64,000 bases of DNA from Psychrobacillus sp044762745 (GCF_044762745.1 NZ_JBIWEX010000022.1:18646-82645), one strand, 5' to 3'. Counted from the stretch's first letter, positions 1 through 8,615 are shown. Numbers and translations: made by a program. The notes: generated by a model from the sequence alone, not told the origin.

Positions 1-348
1 GTAGATGCAGAATTTGATGAATTCGATACGCTAGATGGACAATGCGAGCATATTTTAGTCAATTATGAGGAACAACCTGTTGGAACTGGTAGATTACGAT
101 TAGTGGATGGTTTAGGTAAATTGGAGAGGATTTGTATATTAGAGCCTTATCGCAAATTTGGTCTTGGAAAAGTAATTGTTAACGCACTAGAAGAAATTGC
201 CATAGGGAAGGGATTATCCAAAGTTAAATTACATGGTCAAACACATGCAGAAGGCTTTTATGAAAAACTTGGCTATCAAACTTCATCAGATGTATTTATC
301 GAAGATGGCATTCCACATATTATAATGATGAAAACATTAGCTGAATAA
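1..348 (+). CDS. GNAT acetyltransferase, YjcF/ElaA-like (5' truncated by window)
   Basis: The reading frame is open from base 1, so the start lies outside the window; 115 residues are visible. They cover the core of a Gcn5-related N-acetyltransferase that moves an acetyl group from acetyl-CoA to an unknown amine. The segment VERIC-like 'LERICILEPYRKFGLGK' carries the acetyl-CoA loop (R-x-x-G-L-G-K), and 'FYEKLGYQ' is the usual C-terminal strand. The sequence resembles Bacillus YjcF. A strong terminator follows directly. The family call is safe; the substrate is unknown. Confidence 0.85.
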   Translation, partial: VDAEFDEFDTLDGQCEHILVNYEEQPVGTGRLRLVDGLGKLERICILEPYRKFGLGKVIVNALEEIAIGKGLSKVKLHGQTHAEGFYEKLGYQTSSDVFIEDGIPHIIMMKTLAE

Positions 349-360
349 AAGAAGCGATAA

Positions 361-392
361 GCAGCCAAAGTTGTATCTTTGGCTGCTTTTTC
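361..392 (+). terminator. Intrinsic terminator after GNAT gene
   Basis: A perfect 10-bp stem (gcagccaaag / ctttggctgc) with a 6-nt loop is followed by a T run. It ends the transcript of the upstream acetyltransferase gene. Confidence 0.9.
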
Positions 393-539
393 ATGAATAG
401 AAAAATAGCTATTCTCTCAGAAAAGCAATTAAAATTTTTTATTCCCACTATTTATAGTTCCGAAAATGGCCAGTTACTAGAAGAACTTGAAAATTCACAC
501 AATTCATTTAAGTAATCAATAAGAGGCATTCATCATAGG

Positions 540-574
540 AAAGAGCATGACTTCAAAAGTTATGCTCTTTTTAA
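540..574. terminator. Intrinsic terminator, probably bidirectional
   Basis: The 9-bp stem gagcatgac/gttatgctc, with one wobble pair, is followed by five T on the plus strand and a shorter T run on the minus strand. It lies directly after the stop of the minus-strand Rossmann gene. Confidence 0.7.
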
Positions 575-1095
575 CTAGAAATTTCCCCAACCAAATTATA
601 GGATCGACCTGATTGGATTGAACGAATAACACCATCTGCTATTTCGAAATTTGTTAACCATCTTTGTCTATCATTTTCTATAAGAAACCCTAGTTGTATG
701 AAATTATATTCTAGATTTTTTGGGGGTTGGTATTGTTTTCTCAAGTTTTCAGCGTTTGTTTTACTACCTATTACTTGCCAAACTTTACTATTCTCTTCCA
801 TCAATTCAAACACTGTTGAAATTGCATCTGCACCATCTGAATGCACCCAAATAACTGCCTCTGATAATGGTCCGTAATTTTTTATGTTTTGCTCAAGTGA
901 TTGATGCAATTTAGTTAAGTCTCGATAATCAAGATAGATCGCTTTTATATTCTGTGGATTAGAACAAGGATCTTTCATTCTATTCATTTTTTCTACGTTG
1001 CGTGCAATAACCGAAACAATTTGATTATTATCTGCATACCACCTTGTCACTTCCGCTAACATTCCTGTACCACCAATTATACAAACATGTTTCAT
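571..1095 (-). CDS. NAD(P)-binding Rossmann-fold protein (short-chain dehydrogenase-like)
   Basis: The protein has 174 residues and opens with the dinucleotide-binding motif CIIGGTGML (residues 5-13) followed by a beta-alpha-beta pattern, so it should bind NAD(P). It lacks a recognisable Y-x-x-x-K catalytic pair and is shorter than a standard SDR (about 250), as in the small 'short-chain dehydrogenase' proteins common in Bacillus. The start is supported by an AGGGAGG ribosome binding site 8 nt upstream. It is monocistronic, with a terminator at its end. No substrate can be assigned. Confidence 0.75.
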   Translation of the reverse strand: MKHVCIIGGTGMLAEVTRWYADNNQIVSVIARNVEKMNRMKDPCSNPQNIKAIYLDYRDLTKLHQSLEQNIKNYGPLSEAVIWVHSDGADAISTVFELMEENSKVWQVIGSKTNAENLRKQYQPPKNLEYNFIQLGFLIENDRQRWLTNFEIADGVIRSIQSGRSYNLVGEISS

Positions 1096-1250
1096 TTAAA
1101 TGCGCCTCCCTAAGTAAATATTGCCATATCTCTTCTTAATGCTCTTTGAATTACGAATAAAAAACTACCCTTATATCTCATTCAACCACTTATTGAAATG
1201 ATATGTTTCATTCATCTGCGTTTCACTCCAAGTAAGCTTTATATTTTAAG

Positions 1251-1350
1251 AATTGGTTGCTTTCAACAGTAATTTGGTTGCTCTCGTGCTGATTTAGTTG
1301 CTTTCCAAGTAGAACTGGTTGCTTACAGTTGCTGGTTTGTTGCTCGTAGC
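1251..1350. repeat. Intergenic array A: GTTGCT cores spaced about 21 bp
   Basis: GTTGCT (mostly GGTTGCT) recurs at 1256, 1277, 1297, 1318 and 1339, with one extra half-step copy at 1328. The spacers differ and the spacing is 20-21 bp. An open frame crosses it on the minus strand, but the 20-bp step breaks any 7-codon repeat, so I read it as a DNA or RNA-level repeat rather than coding. Confidence 0.75.
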
Positions 1351-1440
1351 CATTTAATGTATTTATTATTAGGAATACTACATAATATTGAATAGAAAGC
1401 AGTAACGCTGATAAGTTAGCGAATATTGTGCATTGGAGCG

Positions 1441-1640
1441 GAAGGGCGGCGACTCCTGCCGAGGCCAACAGGATGTTTGTCACGAAGGCGTTACCACACG
1501 ATGTGGCGTTCTTAGCCTTTATTCCTCTGTGAGAAGATGAGACATCGCACGCGAACGTGAAGCGTCGGCGATGGCTCATCGCTCACCCCGCGGAAAACGT
1601 CCGCACTGCAGCAGAAATCCTAGCGGTAACTTCCTTAAGA
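1441..1640. repeat. Dispersed hairpin element, copy 1
   Basis: The right part (1565-1635) matches, in reverse complement, the sequence near 63795-63870 and partly 38765-38806: a 'ggctcatcgctcacc' arm, then 'gcggaaaacgtcc', 'ctgcagcagaaatc' and 'tagcggt'. The segment 1530-1590 can fold into a long hairpin (gatgagacatcgc paired with ggcgatggctcatc). It is GC-richer than its surroundings. No gene is visible between 1096 and 1720. Confidence 0.7.
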
Positions 1641-1678
1641 CGCACTATCCCTATAACATTCATTTTATCAAGTCATAA

Positions 1679-1719
1679 AAAAAGGAAACAAGTCTATTTA
1701 CGGACTTGCTTCCTTTTAT
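1679..1719 (-). terminator. Terminator of the phaRBC transcript
   Basis: An inverted repeat ggaaacaagtc / gacttgcttcc lies just beyond the phaC stop. On the minus strand it is followed by seven T. A shorter T run on the plus side makes it potentially bidirectional. Confidence 0.85.
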
Positions 1720-1720
1720 A

Positions 1721-2803
1721 TCACTTCGAATTATCAGTAAGCCATTTCTCAATATAAGGATGTATTTCATTAATTGCTTTGCGACCTGTGACAACCGATA
1801 CATGACCAGTCTCTACTATATGTAGTGTCTTGTTTTTACTAGACACCTTATCATTTAGTGGTGCAATCTGCTGTGGCAGAGCAATGTTGTCACGTGTTGC
1901 AGAAATATTTAATAGATTGGCCTTAATATTCGCCAATTCCACTTTGCGTCCCCGCACTACTAATTGATCATTAATCAGTTTGTTGTCCTGATAGAAATCT
2001 CTAATCCACTGTCTATAGGATTCCCCTGGGAAAGGTATCCCGTCATTCAACCATTTTTGCATTAGTTTCCAGTTTAAAACAAAGTTCTCATTTTCCACAC
2101 GATCAGCTAAACTAACATAAGGACCGTAAATATTCGAAATTGGGCTGAGCAATTTATTTCCGAAATCGATTAGTTCGAAAGGAATATTACCAAGCGTATC
2201 GACCAATTTATCTAGCTGAAAATAGCGTTTATCCAACCAGTTTGAGTATAGTCCTGCATCTTTAAAATCAATTGGGCTCGTCATCAAAATAAGGTTGCGA
2301 ATCGGCAATTGCGGATAAAGTGCAGTGAAGATTGCGGTCATTGTCCCACCCATACAGTATCCTAAAAGTGTGATATCTTTTGCTTTGGAAGTCTTTAGCA
2401 CTTTGTTTACTGCCCGCGGAATATAATCAATAATATAATCATCTAGTTTCATATGGCGGTCTTCATAGCCAGGAGTACCCCAGTCCAACAAGTAGACATC
2501 ATGCCCTTTATTAGTTAAGTGCTCTATTAAACTATTTCCAGGATAAAGATCTAATATATACGGCTTATTGATCAAGGCATAAATCATTAGAATCGGTACT
2601 TTATTTGTTTTCTTTATCGCTGGCTGATAGCGATATAATTTTGTCTTATTTTTCGACCAAATAACCTCTTTTGGAGTCTGGCCAACTTCCGGTTCAGCAT
2701 CCGATGAGATAACTTCTGTTAAACGTTTAATCTGTTGGATGTTCTTATCATCCGAAAAACGATCAATCCAATTGTCAAATTGCTTCGTATCAAGAGTAAC
2801 CAT
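1721..2803 (-). CDS. phaC: Class IV polyhydroxyalkanoate synthase, catalytic subunit PhaC
   Basis: PhaC polymerises (R)-3-hydroxyacyl-CoA into PHA at the surface of the granule. This 360-residue protein has the size of Bacillus class III/IV synthases. The lipase-like box GYCMGG places the nucleophile at Cys150; Asp305 (SATRDN) and His334 (ETGHVS) complete the triad. The WGTPG segment near residue 108 is also typical. Class IV enzymes need PhaR, whose gene lies two positions upstream in the same operon. The start is preceded by a GGAGG site, and a terminator follows the stop. Identification is firm from motifs and synteny with the Bacillus megaterium cluster. Confidence 0.96.
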   Translation of the reverse strand: MVTLDTKQFDNWIDRFSDDKNIQQIKRLTEVISSDAEPEVGQTPKEVIWSKNKTKLYRYQPAIKKTNKVPILMIYALINKPYILDLYPGNSLIEHLTNKGHDVYLLDWGTPGYEDRHMKLDDYIIDYIPRAVNKVLKTSKAKDITLLGYCMGGTMTAIFTALYPQLPIRNLILMTSPIDFKDAGLYSNWLDKRYFQLDKLVDTLGNIPFELIDFGNKLLSPISNIYGPYVSLADRVENENFVLNWKLMQKWLNDGIPFPGESYRQWIRDFYQDNKLINDQLVVRGRKVELANIKANLLNISATRDNIALPQQIAPLNDKVSSKNKTLHIVETGHVSVVTGRKAINEIHPYIEKWLTDNSK

Positions 2804-2849
2804 ACAATCCCTCCTACTAATATTCTTATTTAAAGATAGGAAATTTTTG

Positions 2850-3632
2850 TTACATGTATAGACCGCCGTTTACATTGATTTCTTGACCCGTAATATAACT
2901 CGCTTGAGCTAAAAATAAGACAGCCTCTGCAATTTCACTTGTGCGGCCTAATCTTTGTACAGGCACTTTAGCAACTATTGCATCTTTTACATTTTCCGGC
3001 ATTGCTGCAACCATCTCTGTTTCGATAAATCCTGGGCAAATCGCATTTACTGTAATACCATTTCTTGCAGTCTCAAGAGCTAGCGACTTCGTAAAGCCTA
3101 GTAGTCCAGCTTTTGATGCAGCATAATTCGTCTGTCCAAAACCACCAGCTTGCCCAATGATGGAACTAATATTAATAATCCGACCAGACTTTTGTTCTAA
3201 CATATGGTTGATAACAGCAGATGTTGTATTGAAAACACTATTTAAGTTAATATTGATCACTTGATCCCATTCTTGTTTGGACATTTTTCGGAAAGTACGA
3301 TCTCTTGTCACACCAGCATTATTAACTAGGATGTCAATTTTTCCAAAGCGGTTCAATACCTCATCTACAAGTTTTTGTGAATCCTCTTCTATAGATACAT
3401 CCGCTTTATAAGCAAACGAAGTGCCACCTTCTCGTTCGATTTCTTGAATTACATTTTCCATATCAAAAGTGCTACTTAAGTAATTAACTACAACTTGCGC
3501 ACCATTCTTTGCCAACGCTTTTGCTATTTCAGCACCAATTCCTCGTGAAGCACCTGTTACAACAGCTACTTTTCCTGCAAGAGGTTTTAAAGGATTGGTT
3601 TGTTCCAATACGGTTGTTTGCAATTCTGACAT
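2850..3632 (-). CDS. phaB: Acetoacetyl-CoA reductase PhaB (SDR family)
   Basis: This 260-residue short-chain dehydrogenase should reduce acetoacetyl-CoA to (R)-3-hydroxybutyryl-CoA with NADPH, giving the monomer for PhaC. The cofactor motif TGASRGIG lies near residues 27-34, NNAG near 107, catalytic Ser in NISSIIG near 155 and Y-x-x-x-K in 'NYAASK' near 169. By sequence alone it could be a FabG paralogue; its position between phaR and phaC makes PhaB the better call. A non-conserved N-terminal stretch of about 17 residues precedes the Rossmann core. Confidence 0.93.
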   Translation of the reverse strand: MSELQTTVLEQTNPLKPLAGKVAVVTGASRGIGAEIAKALAKNGAQVVVNYLSSTFDMENVIQEIEREGGTSFAYKADVSIEEDSQKLVDEVLNRFGKIDILVNNAGVTRDRTFRKMSKQEWDQVININLNSVFNTTSAVINHMLEQKSGRIINISSIIGQAGGFGQTNYAASKAGLLGFTKSLALETARNGITVNAICPGFIETEMVAAMPENVKDAIVAKVPVQRLGRTSEIAEAVLFLAQASYITGQEINVNGGLYM

Positions 3633-3685
3633 TTAAAAAACACTCCCAATATATATTTTATTTAAGAAATCACGATAGTAGAGAA

Positions 3686-4147
3686 TTACTTCTTGGCACT
3701 TGTAGCCGGTGGTGTAATTGGTTCAGGCGTTACTTTAGCGGTATTCTGGGATGCTAGTGACTTATCGAGTAGCTCAATCACTTTATCCAATTTCTTATCT
3801 AGATTATTTACTAATTTTTTTAATTGATCTATTTCTCTTGAAGTATCCGCCTTATGCACATCCATTTGGTCTTCCAGATCATCCACTTTCGATTCTACGT
3901 TTATAACAAGGGAAGCAACATTTGCAATTTCATCCCTAGATGGCAAGTTAACTTGTTTTAAATAGGACTCTGTTATTTTGTTCACAAATCCTTGATACTG
4001 TAAATACTGGCTTTGAATCTGCCCTAAACTTTCTGCAAAAGATTCTTTTCCAAGCGTATCTTGGATTGCATCTCGCCATGTACTTTCCGTTTTCTCATAC
4101 ACGTTTTTCCACATTGCAAAAGCATCGAATGAAGTTGTCTGGGTCAA
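3686..4147 (-). CDS. phaR: PHA synthase subunit PhaR
   Basis: PhaR is the non-catalytic partner that class IV PhaC needs for activity. The 153-residue protein begins with a conserved helical region rich in aromatics (FDAFAMWKNVYEK, TWRDAIQDTL) and has a long heptad-patterned helix at about residues 80-135, followed by a Thr/Pro/Ala-rich tail, as in Bacillus PhaR. It is the first gene of phaRBC and is divergent from phaQ. An AGGAGATG site precedes its start. It should not be confused with the unrelated PhaR repressor of proteobacteria. Confidence 0.93.
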   Translation of the reverse strand: MTQTTSFDAFAMWKNVYEKTESTWRDAIQDTLGKESFAESLGQIQSQYLQYQGFVNKITESYLKQVNLPSRDEIANVASLVINVESKVDDLEDQMDVHKADTSREIDQLKKLVNNLDKKLDKVIELLDKSLASQNTAKVTPEPITPPATSAKK

Positions 4148-4188
4148 TGGAAATCATCTCCTTTTCTTAAATTCACCATAACTTTAAC

Positions 4189-4221
4189 ACATTTTTATAG
4201 GGTGGTATATGTTAAAAATGT
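4189..4221. promoter_or_regulatory. Inverted repeat upstream of phaR (candidate control site)
   Basis: ACATTTTTA (4189-4197) and TAAAAATGT (4213-4221) form 9-bp arms separated by 15 bp, about 45 bp upstream of the phaR start. A weak minus-strand promoter (TTTACA, then TATAAA after about 19 bp) overlaps it. The repeat is seen directly; its role is inferred. Confidence 0.4.
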
Positions 4222-4303
4222 AAAGATTGTGACTATTCGATATATTTATAACTCTTTCTTCTTTTTTCGACAAAACCTTTCAAACTTTTCAAAAATGTAT
4301 CCC

Positions 4304-4343
4304 TTGACTTAAAAAACATATAGGTGTAAATTACACTTATATG
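4304..4343 (+). promoter_or_regulatory. phaQ promoter with overlapping 27-bp palindrome (candidate PhaQ operator)
   Basis: TTGACT (4304-4309) and TAAATT (4327-4332) are 17 bp apart. A nearly perfect palindrome, left arm CATATAGGTGTAA and right arm TTACACTTATATG, covers 4317-4343 and so overlaps the -10 region. The layout fits a PadR-type repressor binding its own promoter, as described for PhaQ of Bacillus megaterium. The palindrome is seen; the binding protein is inferred. Confidence 0.65.
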
Positions 4344-4368
4344 CAACAACAAAATAAGTAGGTGATGG

Positions 4369-4782
4369 ATGATGGAATCTAAAGAGGAATTAATAAAAAA
4401 AAATAAAAACACCAATATCGGTGCTCCAAAAAATTTCCTTATCCCAATCATGTTGCTGCATTTACGTGATTGGAATACACATGGTTATGAACTAATGGAG
4501 AAAATTACAAAATTCGGAGTGGAATCCGTTGACCAAGGGAACTTTTACCGTCTGCTACGGCAACTTGAAAAAGATGCGTTGGTAACATCCGAATGGGATA
4601 CTACATCTGGTGGTCCGGCTAAACGCATTTATTCTATTACAGAAGCAGGTAAACAATATTTAGATTTATGGGCTGGTTCATTAGGTCAGTATCAAAAAAT
4701 GTTGAATCAATTTTTCAATATATACAACCCTTTTTTCACCCCACTTCAATCTTCTTCCGATGAGAAAGAAGAAGAGGATTGA
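4369..4782 (+). CDS. phaQ: PadR-family transcriptional regulator PhaQ
   Basis: PhaQ is a winged-helix regulator that represses the phaQP promoter and responds to PHA in Bacillus megaterium. The 137-residue protein carries the PadR pattern: 'LHLRDWNTHGYELMEKI' (helix 2-3 region, residues 26-42), 'GNFYRLLRQLEKDALV' (recognition helix) and 'AKRIYSITEAGKQYL' (wing). An acidic tail ends it. Two adjacent ATG codons are possible; the second (4372) is better spaced from the AGGTG site. phaP follows 77 nt downstream and is probably co-transcribed. Confidence 0.9.
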   Translation: MMESKEELIKKNKNTNIGAPKNFLIPIMLLHLRDWNTHGYELMEKITKFGVESVDQGNFYRLLRQLEKDALVTSEWDTTSGGPAKRIYSITEAGKQYLDLWAGSLGQYQKMLNQFFNIYNPFFTPLQSSSDEKEEED

Positions 4783-4859
4783 TCTCTGGATGTAATGCGA
4801 ACATTAGCATTCATTATAAATACTAAACATGCTTTGCTAGATTAAAGGAGGAATTATGG

Positions 4860-5357
4860 ATGGCGAGAGAACAAGTAGGAAACGGTGTAGATTTATTGTG
4901 GGACGGATGGTTAAACGGCTTTAAAACATTACAAAGCTTGCAAGATGAAGTTCAGAAAAAAACGTTACAAGCATTTTCGTACCAAAAAGACCTTTTAGAT
5001 TCCACAGTTGCAACTTTGACTGCTATGGAAGAAGAGACAAAAAAAGCAACGCAAGATTGGCAAGTTAAAGTTCAAACGAGCGTGAAAGAAATCAGTGGGA
5101 CCACACAATTAGAACAAGTTTCTACATGGCTGAACAATATTCAAGAGATTAACGACAAAGCACAATCTTTATCATGGAAACCAACTTATGCGGTTTTGGA
5201 TCTTTTCGTTCAATCACAGAATCATTTAGAGTCAACTGTCAAAGCAGCAATTGAACAACAAAAACTTGAACGTGAAGAAACATTAAACAAAATCGAAGAA
5301 TTGACTACGTTACTAAAAGGTGCTCATAAAGATCTATTAGTATCTGTAGGAGTATAA
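4860..5357 (+). CDS. phaP: Phasin PhaP
   Basis: Phasins coat PHA granules and control their size. This 165-residue protein is almost wholly alpha-helical and rich in Gln, Lys, Glu and Thr, with amphipathic heptads throughout and no enzyme motif, as in Bacillus PhaP. An AAAGGAGGAATT ribosome binding site precedes the start; another ATG 4 nt upstream is in a different frame. It is the second gene after phaQ and is followed by a strong terminator. The call rests on synteny plus composition. Confidence 0.88.
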   Translation: MAREQVGNGVDLLWDGWLNGFKTLQSLQDEVQKKTLQAFSYQKDLLDSTVATLTAMEEETKKATQDWQVKVQTSVKEISGTTQLEQVSTWLNNIQEINDKAQSLSWKPTYAVLDLFVQSQNHLESTVKAAIEQQKLEREETLNKIEELTTLLKGAHKDLLVSVGV

Positions 5358-5384
5358 TCCTTAGCTTTTAAATTACTATAAACG

Positions 5385-5427
5385 AAAAAGAGAGAGGTCA
5401 TCATTATCAATGATACCTCTCTCTTTA
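5385..5427. terminator. Bidirectional terminator between phaP and the oxidoreductase gene
   Basis: The stem aaagagagaggt / acctctctcttt lies between two convergent stop codons, with A and T runs on both sides. Confidence 0.85.
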
Positions 5428-5428
5428 G

Positions 5429-6781
5429 TTATTCAACCTTAGAAAATAAGTCATTAAGTGATTCACTCATTGTCGGGTGAGTGAATATAGTATCCCGCAA
5501 AAATGTATATGGCAATTTCGCTTCCATTGCCACTCGCACTACATTAATCATTTCACTGGATTCCGAACAAAATAACGTGCAACCTAAAATTTCTTTTGTT
5601 TTTGGGTCAACAAGTGCTTTTAATAACCCCTCTGTTTGTTCCACTATGCGTGCTCTTGGAATTCCAGCTGCTGGCATCGAAACTACTTTATATTCCAATC
5701 CTTTTTCCTTTGCCATTTTCTCATTCAGTCCAACGTGGGATAATACAGGGTCAATGAACACCGAATACGGAACGTTCGTACGCTCTTTTTTCGAATACGA
5801 GCCATCCCCAAAAAGTTGGTCTTTTACAATTAGGAAATCATCCAAAGAAATATAAGTAAACTGAGGACCTCCGTTCACATCACCTAACGCCCAAATATTG
5901 TTGGCAGTAGTTTTTAAAAAGTCATCCACTACCACTGCTCCTCTATCATTTACTTCTACAGTGGTATTTTCCAAACCTAAGCCATTTGTATTTGGCTTTC
6001 GCCCTGTTGCAAGCAAGACGGCATTGCCCCGTACTTCTTCAATATGGTTATAGGTGACTACTACAATACCGTCTTGATTTTTTACTGATTCTACCTTGCT
6101 ATTCACTTCGATTGTTACGTTCTTCGACTCAAGCACTTTTTTTACTTCTTCTGCAATATCGCGGTCTTCATTCGGCAGAAATTGTTCGTTTCCATCAATT
6201 ACTGTAACTTCTGAACCAAAATTTGCGTACATGGAAGCGAACTCTAACCCAATATAACCTCCGCCAATAATGATAAGTTTTTCTGGAAGCTCTTTTCGTT
6301 CTTGCAAAGTCGTTGAATTATACACGAAATTAGCGTCTTTTAAGCCTTCAATAGGAGGAATAATTGGAGTCGCTCCTGTATTAATAAAAAATTGCTCCGC
6401 CGTTACTTGAAACTCATCTTCCGCTGTTTTCACTTGTATTTTATTATCTGTTAGAAAACTTGCCTCTCCAGTAATTACTGTGATATTTTCTTGATCATCC
6501 AGCATATGAAAGTTTTTATTTCGTAAAAAATCAGTTAACTCATCTTTTTGATTTATAGCTTTTGTATAAAATTCCTCTTTGGAAGTGTTCAAATACTTTC
6601 TTTTTTCGGCTGAATGAACAAGTGATTTCGTTGGTATACATGCAATATTAATACATGTTCCCCCATACATATTAGAAGACTTTTCAATCACCGCAACCGT
6701 TTTGCCGTTTTTAGCGAACTCGGAAGCAAGTGTTTTCCCACCTTTACCAAATCCAATAATTACTACATCATATTTTTTCAT
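5429..6781 (-). CDS. FAD-dependent pyridine nucleotide-disulfide oxidoreductase (RclA/MerA-like)
   Basis: The protein is a two-dinucleotide-binding flavoprotein of about 450 residues. It shows the FAD motif IIGFGKGG at the N terminus, the redox-active disulfide in 'GGTCINIACIPTK', an NAD(P) motif IIGGGYIGLE in the middle, the second FAD motif WALGDVNGG, and a dimerisation domain ending in 'THPTMSESL'. The C-terminal His makes it mercuric/dihydrolipoyl-reductase-like, but no metal-binding N-terminal domain or C-terminal Cys pair is present, so RclA/YkgC-like is the closer description. I place the start at 6781 because a GGGAGG site sits 7 nt upstream; an in-frame ATG at 6802 would put that site inside the gene. 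Confidence 0.85.
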   Translation of the reverse strand: MKKYDVVIIGFGKGGKTLASEFAKNGKTVAVIEKSSNMYGGTCINIACIPTKSLVHSAEKRKYLNTSKEEFYTKAINQKDELTDFLRNKNFHMLDDQENITVITGEASFLTDNKIQVKTAEDEFQVTAEQFFINTGATPIIPPIEGLKDANFVYNSTTLQERKELPEKLIIIGGGYIGLEFASMYANFGSEVTVIDGNEQFLPNEDRDIAEEVKKVLESKNVTIEVNSKVESVKNQDGIVVVTYNHIEEVRGNAVLLATGRKPNTNGLGLENTTVEVNDRGAVVVDDFLKTTANNIWALGDVNGGPQFTYISLDDFLIVKDQLFGDGSYSKKERTNVPYSVFIDPVLSHVGLNEKMAKEKGLEYKVVSMPAAGIPRARIVEQTEGLLKALVDPKTKEILGCTLFCSESSEMINVVRVAMEAKLPYTFLRDTIFTHPTMSESLNDLFSKVE

Positions 6782-6831
6782 CTTAAAACCTCCCATATAC
6801 ACTATTTCCTTTTATAGTAGGAAAGTAAACA

Positions 6832-6868
6832 TAAAACCCCACTTCCAATAGCTCAGAAAGTGAGGTTA
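6832..6868 (-). terminator. Terminator after catalase gene
   Basis: On the minus strand, AACCTCACTTTC pairs with GAAGTGGGGTTTTA just downstream of the catalase stop. The loop is about 9 nt. Confidence 0.7.
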
Positions 6869-6873
6869 AGTTA

Positions 6874-8469
6874 TTAATATGGTTCTGCTTCATTACTTTT
6901 TTCGATTGCATCTTTAGGTGCCTGATCGCCATCACGATTTCCTAGTGGTTTTTGGCTTGATCCGCCTTTTCCGGCATGTGCTAGACCTTCTCTTAAATAA
7001 CGTCCATAGTCTTCATCTGCCTCTTCTGCTAGTGCAATCATCTTTTCTTGAATCCTTTTATCACAGCTAGATAGATCATTTACAAGATTGGCAATGAGTT
7101 CGGTTTTTTCCCATTGATCAAAATTACGATATGTTTCTCCGGCTTGTTTTGTATTACTTTGTCTTTCTATCGATTGTCGAACTAAGTTCCCTTTTATCAT
7201 TGGTGTATATTCTTTACCCGTTTGCGTAGCTTCTTGCAATCCATCTAAAATGGAAGGTTCATAATTAATATGTGGATTTTGGAAAGGTGCCCGGTCCACC
7301 TTATATTGCATTTGACCGCCACTTTGATTGGTCGCAACTCGTTTTTTTGGTGCATTTATTGGGAGTTGTAAATAATTCGCCCCTACTCGGTGACGCTGAG
7401 TATCTGAATAAGAAAAAGTACGCCCTTGCAACATTTTATCATCCGAGAAGTCTAGCCCATCCACAAGTACCCCTGTCCCAAATGCAACTTGCTCAACTTC
7501 AGTGAAATAATCTTCCGGATTTCGATCTAACACCATTTTACCAACTGCCATCCACGGGAATTTATCTTCTGGCCATAGCTTTGTGTCATCTAAAGGATCG
7601 AAGTCTAGTTCTGGATGTTCATCATCACTCATTATTTGAACGAGTAGTTCCCATTCTGGAAAGTCTCCTTTTTCAATCGCATCATATAAATCTTGCGTTG
7701 CATGGTTAAAATTTTTCGCTTGTATTTCCTCTGCTTCCGATTGTGTTAAATTTCGAATACCTTGTTTTGGCTCCCAATGGTATTTCACGAGGACTGCTTC
7801 GCCTTCATTATTCACCCATTTATACGTATTAACTCCCGACCCTTGCATCATTCGATAATTTGCTGGAATACCCCATGGCGAATAAACGAATGTAACCATA
7901 TGAAATGTTTCTGGAGAACTCGCGCAAAAGTCAAAAAACCGCTCGGAATCTTGAATGTTCGTAACTGGATCAGGCTTAAATGCATGGATCATATCTGGGA
8001 ATTTTATCGCGTCTCGGATGAAGAAAATTTTTAAATTATTCCCTACTAAATCCCAGTTACCATCCTCTGTGTAAAATTTCACTGCAAATCCACGTGGGTC
8101 ACGTAATGTTTCCGGAGAATGCCCTCCGTGAATAACAGAAGAAAAACGAACAAAAACAGGAGTTTGTTTCCCTTTTTCCTGAAACAACTTTGCACGTGTA
8201 TATTTTGAGATTTCTTCATCACCAACTGCTCCATACGCTTCAAAATACCCATGTGCTCCTGCACCGCGTGAATGCACAACTCGTTCGGGCACTCGCTCTC
8301 TGTCAAAGTGACTAATTTTCTCGATAAAATCATAGTTTTCAAGTGTAGCAGGTCCTCGGTTTCCTACTGTTCGCATATTTTGATTGTTCGTAATTGGATG
8401 TCCTTGTCTATTCGTTAACGTATCTTCATCTTCCATATTTGTTTCAAAGTTAGATTGCTCTTTTGTCAT
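6874..8469 (-). CDS. Haem catalase
   Basis: Catalase splits hydrogen peroxide into water and oxygen. The 531-residue protein has the catalytic His in 'RVVHSRGAGAHG' (about residue 62), the Asn region in 'DLVGNN' (about 134), the substrate-channel motif 'FIRDAIKFPDMIHA', and the haem-ligand Tyr in 'RTFSYSDTQRHR' (about 343). The hydrophilic C-terminal tail (about residues 490-531) lacks a flavodoxin-like domain, so it is a small-subunit type enzyme with an extended tail, possibly spore- or stationary-phase-related like KatX; that last point is inference. An AGGAGG site precedes the start. It is monocistronic. Confidence 0.95.
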   Translation of the reverse strand: MTKEQSNFETNMEDEDTLTNRQGHPITNNQNMRTVGNRGPATLENYDFIEKISHFDRERVPERVVHSRGAGAHGYFEAYGAVGDEEISKYTRAKLFQEKGKQTPVFVRFSSVIHGGHSPETLRDPRGFAVKFYTEDGNWDLVGNNLKIFFIRDAIKFPDMIHAFKPDPVTNIQDSERFFDFCASSPETFHMVTFVYSPWGIPANYRMMQGSGVNTYKWVNNEGEAVLVKYHWEPKQGIRNLTQSEAEEIQAKNFNHATQDLYDAIEKGDFPEWELLVQIMSDDEHPELDFDPLDDTKLWPEDKFPWMAVGKMVLDRNPEDYFTEVEQVAFGTGVLVDGLDFSDDKMLQGRTFSYSDTQRHRVGANYLQLPINAPKKRVATNQSGGQMQYKVDRAPFQNPHINYEPSILDGLQEATQTGKEYTPMIKGNLVRQSIERQSNTKQAGETYRNFDQWEKTELIANLVNDLSSCDKRIQEKMIALAEEADEDYGRYLREGLAHAGKGGSSQKPLGNRDGDQAPKDAIEKSNEAEPY

Positions 8470-8554
8470 CTGTACCCCTCCTAAATACCTATATATTCTA
8501 TTCCTACTATATTCTATCCAGTTACTATATTAACTAAACAAAAAAGCAAATAAT

Positions 8555-8615
8555 AAAAGCTTCCCGCTATGACTAATATTGTTTTACAACAATAGAAGTA
8601 AAGCGAGAAGCTTTT
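8555..8615 (-). terminator. Terminator after the peptidase gene
   Basis: AAAAGCTTCTCGCT and AGCGGGAAGCTTTT form a long stem around a loop of about 30 nt, followed on the minus strand by a T-rich tract. Confidence 0.7.

Noticed and set aside
393..515. 40-codon open frame beginning MNRKIAILSEKQL
   Set aside because: It starts inside the T tail of a terminator and has no ribosome binding site; nothing recognisable is encoded.
1223..1579. 118-codon open frame on the minus strand
   Set aside because: It runs through array A and the hairpin element. Its apparent SNQ repeats only mirror the DNA repeat, and one 20-bp step breaks the frame of the repeat.
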